64,000 bases of DNA from Agrococcus sp. Marseille-Q4369 (lineage in GTDB: Bacteria; Actinomycetota; Actinomycetes; Actinomycetales; Microbacteriaceae): assembly GCF_018308945.1 (NCBI RefSeq), contig NZ_CP070501.1:1054001-1118000 (forward strand). The letters are read 5' to 3'. Below the pieces are notes generated by a model. The model was not told the origin of the DNA and searched no databases. It was given only the letters and a program-made list of their open reading frames with translations. A program made the position numbers and the translations under genes. Numbering within the stretch: position 1 is the stretch's first letter; every line of letters starts with the position of its first letter. Positions 36,215-47,619 of this stretch are shown one piece after another.

Positions 36215-37264
36215 TCAGCGGTGCGGCCAGCGCCGCAGCGCCCGATCGATCGCCGCGCGCGTGCGGTCGCCGACCGGCTCGACGAGCTCGAGCAGCGGCT
36301 CGACCGGTCGGCCGCGCGACACCGGCAGCCGCCAGGTGCCGACCGCGACGCCGTCGACGAGCACGAGCGGGCGGAAGACGCCGTTGCCGCCCGGCACCGC
36401 GGCGCGCAGCACCGCTTCGCTCACGCCGCGCGAGGGGCCCTCGTAGCCGAGCAGCCACTCGTCGAACGCGGGCACGAGCGTGACGCCGGCGCGACCGCCC
36501 GGCTCGGCGCCCGCCTCGACGAGCAGCTCCTCCTGCCCGAGCCGCACGCGCTCGAGTCGGCTCGCGCGCTCGAGCGCGGCGCGCACGGGGCGCTTCGCGG
36601 CGCCGAGCCACCAGGCCGCGTCGTCGGCGCGCACGGGACCGCGGGCGATCGCGAAGCGCTCGAGCGCGGCATCGAGCGACGCCTCGGGGTCGGCGACGGC
36701 CGGCGGCGCCCCGCCGACGAGCAGCTGCTCGTCGCCCGCGAAGGGGCCGAAGCGCACGAGCCCGTCGTAGGCGCAGAGCGCGAGCAGGTGGTAGCCGTTG
36801 CCGCCGGCCGTGCCGATGCCGGCGGCCGCCCACGCCTCGAGCATCGCGCCGCGGCGCACCGGGCCGGCTTCGAGCGCGGCGACGAGCACCGCGGCGGCGT
36901 GCTCGGCGGTCGCCTCGTCGATGCCGCGCTGGGTGCACATCCGCCACTCCCGCCGCCGCATGCGCTCCGCCGTCGCGGCATGCAGGACGGCGAGGTCGTC
37001 GGGCGCCGCGACGAAGAGCGTGCCGCGCATCGCCCAGGACCGCACGAGCAGCCCCGCGTCGAACGCCGCGCGCACGTCGGCGAGCGTCGTGCCCGGCGCG
37101 GAGCGGATCGCGATCGCGCGCAGCACTCCCGGCAGGTCCTGCCCCTGCATCGCGACGAAGCGGCGCACGACCTCCACCGGCGAGAGCGTCGAGCCGAGCA
37201 GCCGCTGCGAGGCCAGCCGCGAGCGCCGCGCCTGCACCGGCGTCAGCGAGCGGGGCTCGGCCAT
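36215..37264 (-). CDS. Winged-helix DNA-binding domain protein (AlkX/YcaQ-like)
   Basis: 349 residues of the HTH_42 family: N-terminal 'QARRSRLASQRLLG', 'VVRRFVAMQGQDLPGVLRAI', 'RSWAMRGTLFVAAPDDL' and C-terminal 'DGVAVGTWRL'. Relatives include a DNA glycosylase acting on crosslinks (YcaQ); others are uncharacterised. The ATG at 37264 lies 6 bases after TACCGT. It is convergent with the anti-sigma gene at 6 bases. Confidence 0.8.
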   Translation of the reverse strand: MAEPRSLTPVQARRSRLASQRLLGSTLSPVEVVRRFVAMQGQDLPGVLRAIAIRSAPGTTLADVRAAFDAGLLVRSWAMRGTLFVAAPDDLAVLHAATAERMRRREWRMCTQRGIDEATAEHAAAVLVAALEAGPVRRGAMLEAWAAAGIGTAGGNGYHLLALCAYDGLVRFGPFAGDEQLLVGGAPPAVADPEASLDAALERFAIARGPVRADDAAWWLGAAKRPVRAALERASRLERVRLGQEELLVEAGAEPGGRAGVTLVPAFDEWLLGYEGPSRGVSEAVLRAAVPGGNGVFRPLVLVDGVAVGTWRLPVSRGRPVEPLLELVEPVGDRTRAAIDRALRRWPHR

Positions 37265-37270
37265 GCTCCC

Positions 37271-37276
37271 ACGGTA
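37271..37276 (-). promoter_or_regulatory. -10 box of leaderless mRNA for the winged-helix gene
   Basis: TACCGT read leftward, then 6 bases, then ATG 37264. Confidence 0.45.
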
Positions 37277-37331
37277 GCCCCGCCCGCCCACGCGCACCGA
37301 CGCATCCGCCGCGTGCGCACGCCCGCGCGCC

Positions 37332-38666
37332 TCAGTCCTCGAGCAGGCTCGTCACGAGCGCGGCGATGCGGGAGCGCTCGGAGCGCTGCAGCGTGATGTG
37401 GCCGAAGAGGTCCTGGCCCTTGAGCGTCTCGATGACGCTCGCGATGCCGTCGTGCCGCCCGACGCGCAGGTTGTCGCGCTGCGCGACGTCGTGGGTGAGC
37501 ACGACGCGCGAGTTCTGCCCGATGCGGCTCAGCACCGTGAGCAGCACGTTGCGCTCGAGCGACTGCGCCTCGTCGACGATCACGAACGCGTCGTGCAGCG
37601 AGCGGCCGCGGATGTGCGTGAGCGGCAGCACCTCGAGCATGCCCCGGTCGGCGACCTCGTCGAGCACGTTGTCGCTCACGAGCGCGCCGAGCGTGTCGTA
37701 GATCGCCTGGCCCCAGGGGTTCATCTTCTCGTCCTTGTCGCCCGGCAGGTAGCCGAGCTCCTGGCCGCCGACCGCGTAGAGCGGGCGGAAGACGATGACC
37801 TTCTTGTGCAGCCGCCGCTCGAGCACCGCCTCGAGGCCCGCGGCGAGCGCGAGCGCCGACTTGCCGGTGCCGGCCGAGCCGCCGAGCGAGACGATGCCGA
37901 CCTCCTCGTCGAGCAGCAGGTCGATCGCGAGCCGCTGCTCGGCCGAGCGGCCGTGCACGCCGAACACGTCGCGGTCGCCGCGCACGAGCGAGACGACGCC
38001 GGGGCGGGTGACGCGGCCGAGCGCCGAGCCGCGCTCGGAGGAGATGACGAGGCACGTGTTGCTCGGCATGTCGGCGACGAGCGGCGTCTCGAGCCGCTCG
38101 TGCTCGTAGAGCCGGTTGATCTCGTCGCCCGAGAGGGCGAGCTGCTCGGTGCCGGTCCAGCCCGAGTCGACCGCTTGCTCGGCGAGGTACTCCTCCGCCG
38201 ACAGGCCGATCGACGCGGCCTTCACGCGCATCGGCAGGTCCTTCGAGACGACGCACACGTCGAGCCCGTCGGCCGCGAGGTTCGAGGCGACCGCGAGGAT
38301 GCGCGAGTCGTTGTCGCCGAGCTGCAGCCCGCTCGGCAGGATCTGCTGGTTGGAGTGGTTGAGCTCGACCCGCAGGCTCCCGCCTCCCTCGGTCGGCACC
38401 GGGAAGTCCAGCCGCTGGTGCTCGATGCGCAGGTCGTCGAGGTTGCGGAGCGCCTTGCGGGCGAAGTACCCGATCTCGGGATCGTGCCGCTTCTTCTCGA
38501 GCTCCGCGATGACGACCACCGGGATCACGACCGAGTGCTCGGCGAAGCGGTGGATGGCCCCCGGGTCTGACAGCAGCACGCTCGTGTCGAGCACGTAGGT
38601 GCGCTGGCGCGACTCGGTCTCGCTGACCTCGACCGCGCTTCCGGAGGTGGTGGTGCGTGCAGGCAC
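37332..38666 (-). CDS. PhoH2-type protein: PIN ribonuclease fused to PhoH ATPase
   Basis: 444 residues. The N-terminal PIN domain has acidic sites in '[12 protein letters not shown]' and '[10 protein letters not shown]'. The C-terminal PhoH ATPase has Walker A '[13 protein letters not shown]' and Walker B 'FVIVDEAQ'. Related proteins unwind and cut RNA. The GTG at 38666 follows AAGGGAG. No antitoxin-like small gene is seen upstream in the 190-base gap to uppS, where only a possible TACATT box (38779-38774) stands out. Confidence 0.9.
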   Translation of the reverse strand: MPARTTTSGSAVEVSETESRQRTYVLDTSVLLSDPGAIHRFAEHSVVIPVVVIAELEKKRHDPEIGYFARKALRNLDDLRIEHQRLDFPVPTEGGGSLRVELNHSNQQILPSGLQLGDNDSRILAVASNLAADGLDVCVVSKDLPMRVKAASIGLSAEEYLAEQAVDSGWTGTEQLALSGDEINRLYEHERLETPLVADMPSNTCLVISSERGSALGRVTRPGVVSLVRGDRDVFGVHGRSAEQRLAIDLLLDEEVGIVSLGGSAGTGKSALALAAGLEAVLERRLHKKVIVFRPLYAVGGQELGYLPGDKDEKMNPWGQAIYDTLGALVSDNVLDEVADRGMLEVLPLTHIRGRSLHDAFVIVDEAQSLERNVLLTVLSRIGQNSRVVLTHDVAQRDNLRVGRHDGIASVIETLKGQDLFGHITLQRSERSRIAALVTSLLED

Positions 38667-38856
38667 GTTGCGCTCCCTTCCGACCGGGGTCGGATCTCAC
38701 GCGGCGCTCGCTCCGAGGTGCTCGCTGGCGCGAAGGCCGCTCGCTCGCCGGGCGAAGCTGCCCGACACGGCTGAATGTACGCGCGCTCCCGATGCGCCGC
38801 GTCGGAAGACACACCGCCGTCGCCCAGAGTTCACCTCGATGGGAGGTTGAGGGTTC

Positions 38857-39633
38857 TCAGCGCCCGTAGCGCCGCTCCCGCAGCCCGTAGGAGCGGATCG
38901 CGCGCAGGAAGTCGACCTCGCGGAGGTCGGGCCCGAGCGCCTCGACGAAGTAGAACTCGCTGTGCGCGCTCTGCCACAGCATGAAGTCGCTCAGCCGCTG
39001 CTCGCCCGAGGTGCGGATGACGAGGTCGAGATCGGGCTGGCCGGCGGTCGAGAGGTGCTCGCCGATGAGCTCGGGGCTCAGCCGCTCGGCGATCTCGGCG
39101 GGGCTCGCGCCGTCGGCGGACTCGAGGATGCGCTTGACCGCCTCCACGAGCTCGTGCCGGCCGCCGTAGCCGACCGCGAGGTTCACGACGATGCCCGGCT
39201 CCCCCTCGGTGCGCTGCACCGCCGCGGTGAGCGCGGCGCACAGCGGCTCGGGCAGGCCGCGCGGGTCGCCCACGTGACGGATGCGTCGGCCCGGCGTGTG
39301 CGAGAGTCCGTCGGCGAGCTCGGCGATGATCTCGCACAGCTCACCGAGCTCCTCGCTCGCGCGGCCCGTGAGGTTGTCGCGCGAGAGCAGGTAGAGCGTC
39401 ACGACCTCGACGCCGACCTGGGCGCACCACTCGACGAACTCGTGCAGCTTCGCGGCGCCCGCGCGATGACCGTGCCCGACGCTCTCGAGCTTCTGCTCGC
39501 GCGCCCAGCGCCGGTTGCCGTCGATGATCATCGCGAGGTGGCGCGGCACGGGGCTGCCCTGGAGGTCGCGCCGGAGCCGCCGCTCGTAGTAGCGGTACAC
39601 GAGTCGTGACCCGGGGGCGCTGCGCAGTCGCAC
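38857..39633 (-). CDS. uppS: Isoprenyl diphosphate synthase (cis-prenyltransferase)
   Basis: Extends farnesyl or geranyl diphosphate with IPP in cis to give the polyprenyl carrier for cell-wall synthesis; membrane associated. 258 residues with catalytic Asp in 'AMIIDGNRRWA', and 'VVNLAVGYGGRHELVEAV' and 'LVIRTSGEQRLSDFMLWQ'. The GTG at 39633 is 6 bases after TAGATT, so the mRNA is leaderless. It is divergent from the TrhA gene. Confidence 0.95.
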   Translation of the reverse strand: MRLRSAPGSRLVYRYYERRLRRDLQGSPVPRHLAMIIDGNRRWAREQKLESVGHGHRAGAAKLHEFVEWCAQVGVEVVTLYLLSRDNLTGRASEELGELCEIIAELADGLSHTPGRRIRHVGDPRGLPEPLCAALTAAVQRTEGEPGIVVNLAVGYGGRHELVEAVKRILESADGASPAEIAERLSPELIGEHLSTAGQPDLDLVIRTSGEQRLSDFMLWQSAHSEFYFVEALGPDLREVDFLRAIRSYGLRERRYGR

Positions 39634-39639
39634 GCGTCG

Positions 39640-39645
39640 AATCTA
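39640..39645 (-). promoter_or_regulatory. -10 box of leaderless uppS mRNA
   Basis: TAGATT read leftward, then 6 bases, then the GTG at 39633. Confidence 0.5.
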
Positions 39646-39678
39646 CCCGGGGCGCCGCCGGATGCCCGCACCGGCACT

Positions 39679-39694
39679 GCGTACGCCGTACGCT
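39679..39694 (+). promoter_or_regulatory. Palindrome containing the -10 box of the trhA mRNA
   Basis: GCGTACG-C-CGTACGC (39679-39693) has exact 7-base arms. TACGCT (39689-39694) within it lies 6 bases before ATG 39701, so the transcript would be leaderless and the palindrome could be an operator. Confidence 0.4.
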
Positions 39695-39700
39695 GTAGCC

Positions 39701-40462
39701 ATGCCCATGACCTCCGATCCCGAAGCCGACGGCCTGCGGCGCGAGCCCGATCCCGCCGCGGCCGACGACGTGCCGCACCTGCCGCTCATCGAGGCGGCGG
39801 GCGACGCGATCGCCGAGGCCGAAGCCGAGGCGAAGCCCTCGTGGCGCGGCTGGATCCACGCCGCGACCGCCCCGCTCGCGCTCGTCGCGGGCATCGTGCT
39901 CGTGCTCGTCGCCGACGGCGCGAGCGCGCGGCTCTCGACCGCCGTCTACGCGCTCTCGAGCGTGCTGATGTTCGGCGTCTCGGCGGTCTACCACCGCTTC
40001 ACGTGGCAGGAGCGCACGCGCGTGCTGCTCAAGCGCTTCGACCACGCCAACATCTTCCTGCTCATCGCGGGGAGCTACACGCCCATCTCGCTGCTGACGC
40101 TCCCCTCGCCGACCGACTGGATCCTGCTCACCGTCATCTGGGGCGGCGCACTGCTCGGCATCGCCTTCCGCGTCTTCTGGATCGGGGCGCCGCGGTGGCT
40201 CTACGTGCCGATCTACCTCGCGCTCGGCTGGGCGGCCGTCGCGTTCCTGCCGCAGATCTGGGCGGCGAACGCGCTCACCGCGATGCTCGTGATCGCCGGC
40301 GGCCTCGCCTACACGGTCGGCGCGATCATCTACGGGATGAAGCGGCCGAATCCCGTGCCGGGGCACTTCGGCTTCCACGAGATCTTCCACGCGTGCACGT
40401 TCATCGCGTTCGTGTGCCACTTCACGGCGATCCTCATCGTCGCCGTCGCGCCGCCCGCCTGA
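39701..40462 (+). CDS. trhA: Hemolysin III family membrane protein (TrhA)
   Basis: 253 residues with seven membrane helices (PAQR-like fold). Conserved 'AVYHRFTWQ', 'FDHANIFLLIAGSYTP', and the His pair near the end ('FGFHEIFHACTFIAF') likely bind metal. Family members are linked to membrane-lipid homeostasis rather than true hemolysis. ATG 39701 is used; ATG 39707 is also possible. An acidic 50-residue cytoplasmic N-terminus precedes the first helix. Confidence 0.88.
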   Translation: MPMTSDPEADGLRREPDPAAADDVPHLPLIEAAGDAIAEAEAEAKPSWRGWIHAATAPLALVAGIVLVLVADGASARLSTAVYALSSVLMFGVSAVYHRFTWQERTRVLLKRFDHANIFLLIAGSYTPISLLTLPSPTDWILLTVIWGGALLGIAFRVFWIGAPRWLYVPIYLALGWAAVAFLPQIWAANALTAMLVIAGGLAYTVGAIIYGMKRPNPVPGHFGFHEIFHACTFIAFVCHFTAILIVAVAPPA

Positions 40463-40470
40463 CGCGCCGC

Positions 40471-40476
40471 TAGCGT
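40471..40476 (+). promoter_or_regulatory. -10 box deciding the start of the trypsin-like gene
   Basis: TAGCGT lies 7 bases before the GTG at 40484, favouring that start over the GTG at 40475. Confidence 0.4.
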
Positions 40477-40483
40477 GGTGCGG

Positions 40484-41545
40484 GTGCGCCTCCCCCGACT
40501 CGCGACCGCCGCCCTCGTGGCAGCGGCCGCGCTCACCGTGGGCGGCTGCGTGCTCCCCGCCCCGCCCGAGCGCCCCGTCGATCGCGCGGACCCCCGGGCG
40601 CCGACGACGCCGAGCGGCGCCGCAGCGCCCGAGGTCGTCCCCGTCGAGCCCGACGCGCCCATCACGACCGCCGACGAGACCGCGAGCGACACGGGCGAGC
40701 TCTACGCTGGCTTCCCGGGCGAGACCTCCGACGGGTTCCTCCCCGACGCGGCGGTCGACGTCGTGCTGCCGCCGACGACCGGCACGCCCGTCGTGCGAGC
40801 CGGCATCGCCCTGCCCGTGCACGAGGAGGGCGACGAGCTGCTGCCCGGCACGCAGCACGAGGGCAGCCGCAACCTGCTGCTCACGACGAGCGGCCGGCTC
40901 GAGCTCGCGGCGGGCGGCGCGGAGTACACGTGCAGCGGCACCGTCATCAACAGCGCCTCGGGACTCGTCGTGCTCACCGCCGCGCACTGCATCTTCGACG
41001 ACGACACCCGCGACTGGTACGACCGCATCTCGTTCGCGCCCGCCTACGAGCGCGGCGACGCGCCCTTCGGCACCTGGGTCGCAGAGGACTGGTGGGTGCC
41101 GGAGCAGTACCTCGAGGCGAACGACCGCTGGCTGGACGGCGCCGACGACGACGGCTGGATGGGCTTCGACTTCGGCTTCATCCGCTTCGCTCCGCAGGCA
41201 TCCATGACGCTCGAGGATGCGGTGGGCGGCCAGGGCGTGAGCTTCACGGCCGAGTCGAACGGCGTCGTGATCGCCGGCTACCCCGGCAACGACCCGTTCG
41301 ACAGCGAGGTGCTGCGGCACTGCGCGGAGGACCGGCTCGACTACGGCGCGGGCGGCGACGCGAACTACGGCGCGGATTGCGCCATGGGGGACGGGGCCTC
41401 GGGCTCGGCGTTCGTCTCGAACCTCGACCCGAAGACCGGCGCCGGCCACATCACCGCGGTCTTCTCCAACGGCGGCGCGACCGGCGCCTACGGCCCGCCG
41501 CTCGGCGTCACCGCGTGGAACGGGCTGCAGTCGATCGACGACTGA
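40484..41545 (+). CDS. Trypsin-like serine protease lipoprotein
   Basis: 353 residues, exported. The signal peptide ends in lipobox 'TVGGC', so it is probably a lipoprotein, followed by a Pro/Ala-rich linker. The S1-type triad is His in 'VLTAAHC', Asp in 'DFGFIRF' and Ser in 'GDGASGSAF'. The Cys of TAAHC and other Cys could form disulfides outside the cell. The GTG at 40484 fits a leaderless mRNA; 40475 would add 3 residues. It is convergent with secA. Substrates are unknown. Confidence 0.85.
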   Translation: MRLPRLATAALVAAAALTVGGCVLPAPPERPVDRADPRAPTTPSGAAAPEVVPVEPDAPITTADETASDTGELYAGFPGETSDGFLPDAAVDVVLPPTTGTPVVRAGIALPVHEEGDELLPGTQHEGSRNLLLTTSGRLELAAGGAEYTCSGTVINSASGLVVLTAAHCIFDDDTRDWYDRISFAPAYERGDAPFGTWVAEDWWVPEQYLEANDRWLDGADDDGWMGFDFGFIRFAPQASMTLEDAVGGQGVSFTAESNGVVIAGYPGNDPFDSEVLRHCAEDRLDYGAGGDANYGADCAMGDGASGSAFVSNLDPKTGAGHITAVFSNGGATGAYGPPLGVTAWNGLQSIDD

Positions 41546-41551
41546 CGCGCG

Positions 41552-44353
<2,802 letters not shown>

Positions 44354-44426
44354 GAGGGATGCCTCCCGTGCGTTGGGGGAAAGGGACGGTCCTTGACCGA
44401 CTGCCCATCGTAGCAACCGGCGCCCG

Positions 44427-44457
44427 GCGGCGCCCCTGCGATGCTCAGGGGCGCCGC
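44427..44457 (-). terminator. 12-bp hairpin after hpf
   Basis: Arms GCGGCGCCCCTG and complement around a 7-base loop, 9 bases after the hpf stop, within the 113-base gap before secA. Confidence 0.7.
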
Positions 44458-44466
44458 GGGGTCGCG

Positions 44467-45150
44467 TCAGGAAGCGGCCGCGGGCGCGCTCTCCTCGGTG
44501 GTCTCGGGCTCGGCGATCGAGTCGTCGAGCGAGATGACGCCGTAGGACCAGCCCTTGCGGCGGTAGACGACGGCGCACTCGTCGGTGGCCTCGTCGACGA
44601 AGAGGTAGAAGGGGTGCCCGACGAGCTCCATCTGGTCGACGGCGTCGCTCACGCTCATCTTCCTGGCCGGGAAGCGCTTCTTGCGGATGACGACCGGCGA
44701 CCACTCCTGGTCCTGCTCGGGCTGCTGCTCGACGACGGGGTTGGAGCCGGTCGCGACCGCCTCGACGATCTCCGGGTCGGCGGGGGTGATCGCGACCTGC
44801 TCGAACCCGGTCACGACGGCCTCGCGCAGCGGGGTGCGGCGGCGGGCGCTGTGGTCGTGCCGCTTGTCGTGCACGCGGCGGGCGCGCTCCATGATGCGGT
44901 GGAACGCGGCGTCGAAGGCGATGTACTTGTCGGGCCCGTCGGACTCGGCGCGGATGATCGAGCCCGGCCCGTGCACGGTGATCTCGACGCGGCCGCCGGC
45001 GGTCGCATGCGGGTCGGCGTGGCGCGAGAGCCTGACGTCGAGGGCGGTGGCGCGCGGCAGGAGCTGCGTGACCTTGGCGAGCTTCTCCTCCGCGTAGGCC
45101 CGGAACCTGTCCGTGATGTTCGCGCCCCTCGCGCCGAATGTGATCTCCAT
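44467..45150 (-). CDS. hpf: Ribosome hibernation promoting factor, long form
   Basis: 227 residues. The N-terminal S30AE domain (about 1-100: [20 protein letters not shown], '[10 protein letters not shown]') binds the decoding region. The C-terminal domain (about 155-215: '[25 protein letters not shown]' in part) joins two 30S subunits into 100S dimers. It silences ribosomes in stationary phase. It lies between comF and secA, as usual in Actinobacteria. Confidence 0.95.
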   Translation of the reverse strand: MEITFGARGANITDRFRAYAEEKLAKVTQLLPRATALDVRLSRHADPHATAGGRVEITVHGPGSIIRAESDGPDKYIAFDAAFHRIMERARRVHDKRHDHSARRRTPLREAVVTGFEQVAITPADPEIVEAVATGSNPVVEQQPEQDQEWSPVVIRKKRFPARKMSVSDAVDQMELVGHPFYLFVDEATDECAVVYRRKGWSYGVISLDDSIAEPETTEESAPAAAS

Positions 45151-45210
45151 CGTTGCCTCCCATCAGGTACGGCGTCGGCGCCAGCGGCTGCGGGCCGACT
45201 TGCGTGGCGA

Positions 45211-45909
45211 TCACCATACCCCGCCCGTCCGGGCGTCGGCCGGGCGCGCCGAGAGGCGTCGCTCGGTGCGCGCGACGGCGACGATCGCGACCGGTCGGCA
45301 GCCCGCGGCGCGCAGCGCTCGCACGCCCTCGCGGGCCGTCGCGCCGCTCGTGACGACGTCGTCGACGAGCACCGCGGCGGCTCCGGCCAGCCGGGCGCGA
45401 TCCCGCCGGCCGAGCTCGAGCGAGCCGCGAGCCGCGAGCGCCCGCTCCTCGGCCGATCGCTCCTTCTGCGCGCCGGGAGGGGCGCGCCCGGCGACGCGCC
45501 GGAGCGGCACCGCCGTGAGGCCCGCGCCGCGCAGGACGAGCTCGACGGGGTCGAAGCCGCGCTGTCGAAGCCCGGCCCGGCTCGAGGGCACGCGCACGAG
45601 CTCCCCCGCCGGCGCGGACGCGATCGCGAGCGCGAGGCCCGCGCCGAGCGCTCGCGCCGTCGCCCGGTCGCCGCGCTCCTTGCACGCACCGACGAGCGCT
45701 CGCACCGCTCCCTCGTAGCGCGCGGCGGCGACGAGCGGCACGCCGTCGAGCAGCTCGTGCTCGGGGCCGGCGAGCAGCAGTCCCGCGCATGCCCGGCAGA
45801 CGGGGGTGTCGAGCGCACCGCAGCCGGCGCACTCGACCGGCCAGAGCACGCTCGCGGCCTCGCGCAGCGCCGGGACCAGCGCCGACAGCCGCACCGAGCC
45901 CATCCGCAT
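45211..45909 (-). CDS. ComF family phosphoribosyltransferase-like protein
   Basis: 232 residues. The N-terminal zinc knuckle is '[15 protein letters not shown]', and the PRPP-binding loop is '[12 protein letters not shown]'. It is related to competence protein ComF, which helps in DNA uptake; in non-competent bacteria the role is unclear. ATG 45909 is used, with an alternative ATG at 45903. The gene is not coupled to its neighbours. Confidence 0.88.
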   Translation of the reverse strand: MRMGSVRLSALVPALREAASVLWPVECAGCGALDTPVCRACAGLLLAGPEHELLDGVPLVAAARYEGAVRALVGACKERGDRATARALGAGLALAIASAPAGELVRVPSSRAGLRQRGFDPVELVLRGAGLTAVPLRRVAGRAPPGAQKERSAEERALAARGSLELGRRDRARLAGAAAVLVDDVVTSGATAREGVRALRAAGCRPVAIVAVARTERRLSARPADARTGGVW

Positions 45910-45972
45910 GCCCGCACGGTCGCATCCCGGCGCGCGGGCGCGCTCAGGCGATCGGCGCGGCTGTGGAGAGGA

Positions 45973-47619
45973 TCACTGCTGCGTCGCGACGAGACCGATG
46001 GCTCCGAGGCCCGGCACGGGGCTCCACACGCTGCCGCGGAGCGCGAGCAGCGAGCCGTCCACGCCGAGCGCGCGGAGCGTCGCCGCGCCCTCGCTCCCGC
46101 CGACGACCGCGCGCACGGGCTCCCCCGGTGCGGGCAGCTGCTCGGAGGCGCCGCCGACCTCGAGCAGCACGACCTGCGACTGGTCGCCGGCCGCGGCGAG
46201 CACCGCGAGCTGCGTCGGGCTCGTCCACGTCACGTCGCTCGCGGCGCCGTCGATGCGCGGGAGCGCATACGGCTCGCCGAGCGAGACGGGGCGGCCCGCG
46301 ACATCGCGGATCACGGCCGCGACCCACACCTGGCTCACGCTCCCGTCGACGGTCGTGATCGCGAGCCGCGCGCCATCCCGCGAGAGCTCGATCGCCGCGA
46401 TGCGATCGGCCCCGGGCGGCAGCTGCAGCTCGGCGCGCTCCCCCGCGCGCCACGCGAGCAGCCGCTGCGGCGCCGCGGCCTCCTGCAGGATCACCCAGCC
46501 GCTGTCGTCGGTCGTCGCGGGCAGCGCGGCATCGGCCGAGATCGCGACCGGGCCGGCGCCGGGCTCGAGCCACAGCGCGATCGTGCCGGTGGTCGCGACC
46601 CCGCCGGCGGCACCGACAGTGTAGTCGCTCGCGCCGATCGACGCGAGCGTCGGCCCGACGTCGTCGATGGCCGAGGAGCCGCCGCCGATCGGCCGCAGCG
46701 TCGAGCCGTCGAGCACGAGCGGCCGCTGGTCGACGTCGCCGTCGTCGAGCGGAGCGGCGTCGGCGCTCGACGCGGTGAGCCCGGCGAGTCCGTCGACCTC
46801 GACGCGCACCTCGCGCACGCCGAGCGAGCGCAGCGAGAGCGCGAGCTGCGCCGCGAGCTGCTGCAGGCTCCCGCTGCCGCGCTGCTCCACCTGGGCGAAG
46901 TCGAGCGTCACGGTCGCGACGGTGCCCTCGACCACCGGCTCGCCGACCCGCTGCGCCTCCGGGGCGCCGGCCGTCGTGACGGCGGGCGAGAGCCAGGTCG
47001 AGGGGCCGTCGAGCAGCGCGTCGACCATGCGGCCCGCGAGCGTCGAGGCGGTGCGCTCGAACCAGCGCACCTCCGGCACCGCGCGCGTGCCGTCGGGCGT
47101 GAGCCACGCGAGCGCGTGCGAGCGGAAGAGCTGGGCGAAGTGGAAGGCGGAGAGCACGATGCCGTCCGGCGCCTGCGCGATCCTCCACTCCCCCGCGACC
47201 CGCAGCATCCGGAACTCGAGCATCCGCTCGCTGCCGACGAGCTCGAGCGCGCCGCCCGCGTCAAGCTCGGAGACCGCCGTGACGACCGCCGTCGCGGCCG
47301 TCTCGCCGCCGAGCGAGACCTCGGGCTGGCCCGAGCGCACGATGACGCCCGCCTGGGGGCGCCAGCGCTCGGCCTCGCCCGAGACGAGGTACTCGCGCGC
47401 GATGGCGAAGTCGTCGTCGGGGGTGATCGCGGCGGCGAGGAAGCCGCGCACGATCTCCTCCTGCGTCGCCCCGACGCGCGGCGACTCGGCGATGAAGACG
47501 AGGTCGCTCGACCGCTCGGCATCGTCGACGCGGCCAGCCGTCACGGGCCCCGAATCGGGGATCGCGACGCAGCCGGTGAGCACGAGCAGCGCGGCGAGCG
47601 CTGCGATGGCGCGCTTCAT
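45973..47619 (-). CDS. lpqB: LpqB family lipoprotein
   Basis: 548 residues, exported lipoprotein (lipobox 'LVLTGC', Cys17). The N-terminal domain ('VGATQEEIVRGFLAAA', then a GerMN-like region 'VDALLDGPSTWLSPAV') is followed by a beta-propeller. LpqB interacts with and tunes the MtrB kinase. The ATG overlaps the mtrB stop by 4 bases, completing the mtrA-mtrB-lpqB unit. Confidence 0.94.
   Translation of the reverse strand: MKRAIAALAALLVLTGCVAIPDSGPVTAGRVDDAERSSDLVFIAESPRVGATQEEIVRGFLAAAITPDDDFAIAREYLVSGEAERWRPQAGVIVRSGQPEVSLGGETAATAVVTAVSELDAGGALELVGSERMLEFRMLRVAGEWRIAQAPDGIVLSAFHFAQLFRSHALAWLTPDGTRAVPEVRWFERTASTLAGRMVDALLDGPSTWLSPAVTTAGAPEAQRVGEPVVEGTVATVTLDFAQVEQRGSGSLQQLAAQLALSLRSLGVREVRVEVDGLAGLTASSADAAPLDDGDVDQRPLVLDGSTLRPIGGGSSAIDDVGPTLASIGASDYTVGAAGGVATTGTIALWLEPGAGPVAISADAALPATTDDSGWVILQEAAAPQRLLAWRAGERAELQLPPGADRIAAIELSRDGARLAITTVDGSVSQVWVAAVIRDVAGRPVSLGEPYALPRIDGAASDVTWTSPTQLAVLAAAGDQSQVVLLEVGGASEQLPAPGEPVRAVVGGSEGAATLRALGVDGSLLALRGSVWSPVPGLGAIGLVATQQ

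Noticed and set aside
37332-38666. PhoH2 as a toxin-antitoxin operon
   Set aside because: No small antitoxin-like gene lies directly upstream; only the PIN-PhoH protein itself is present.
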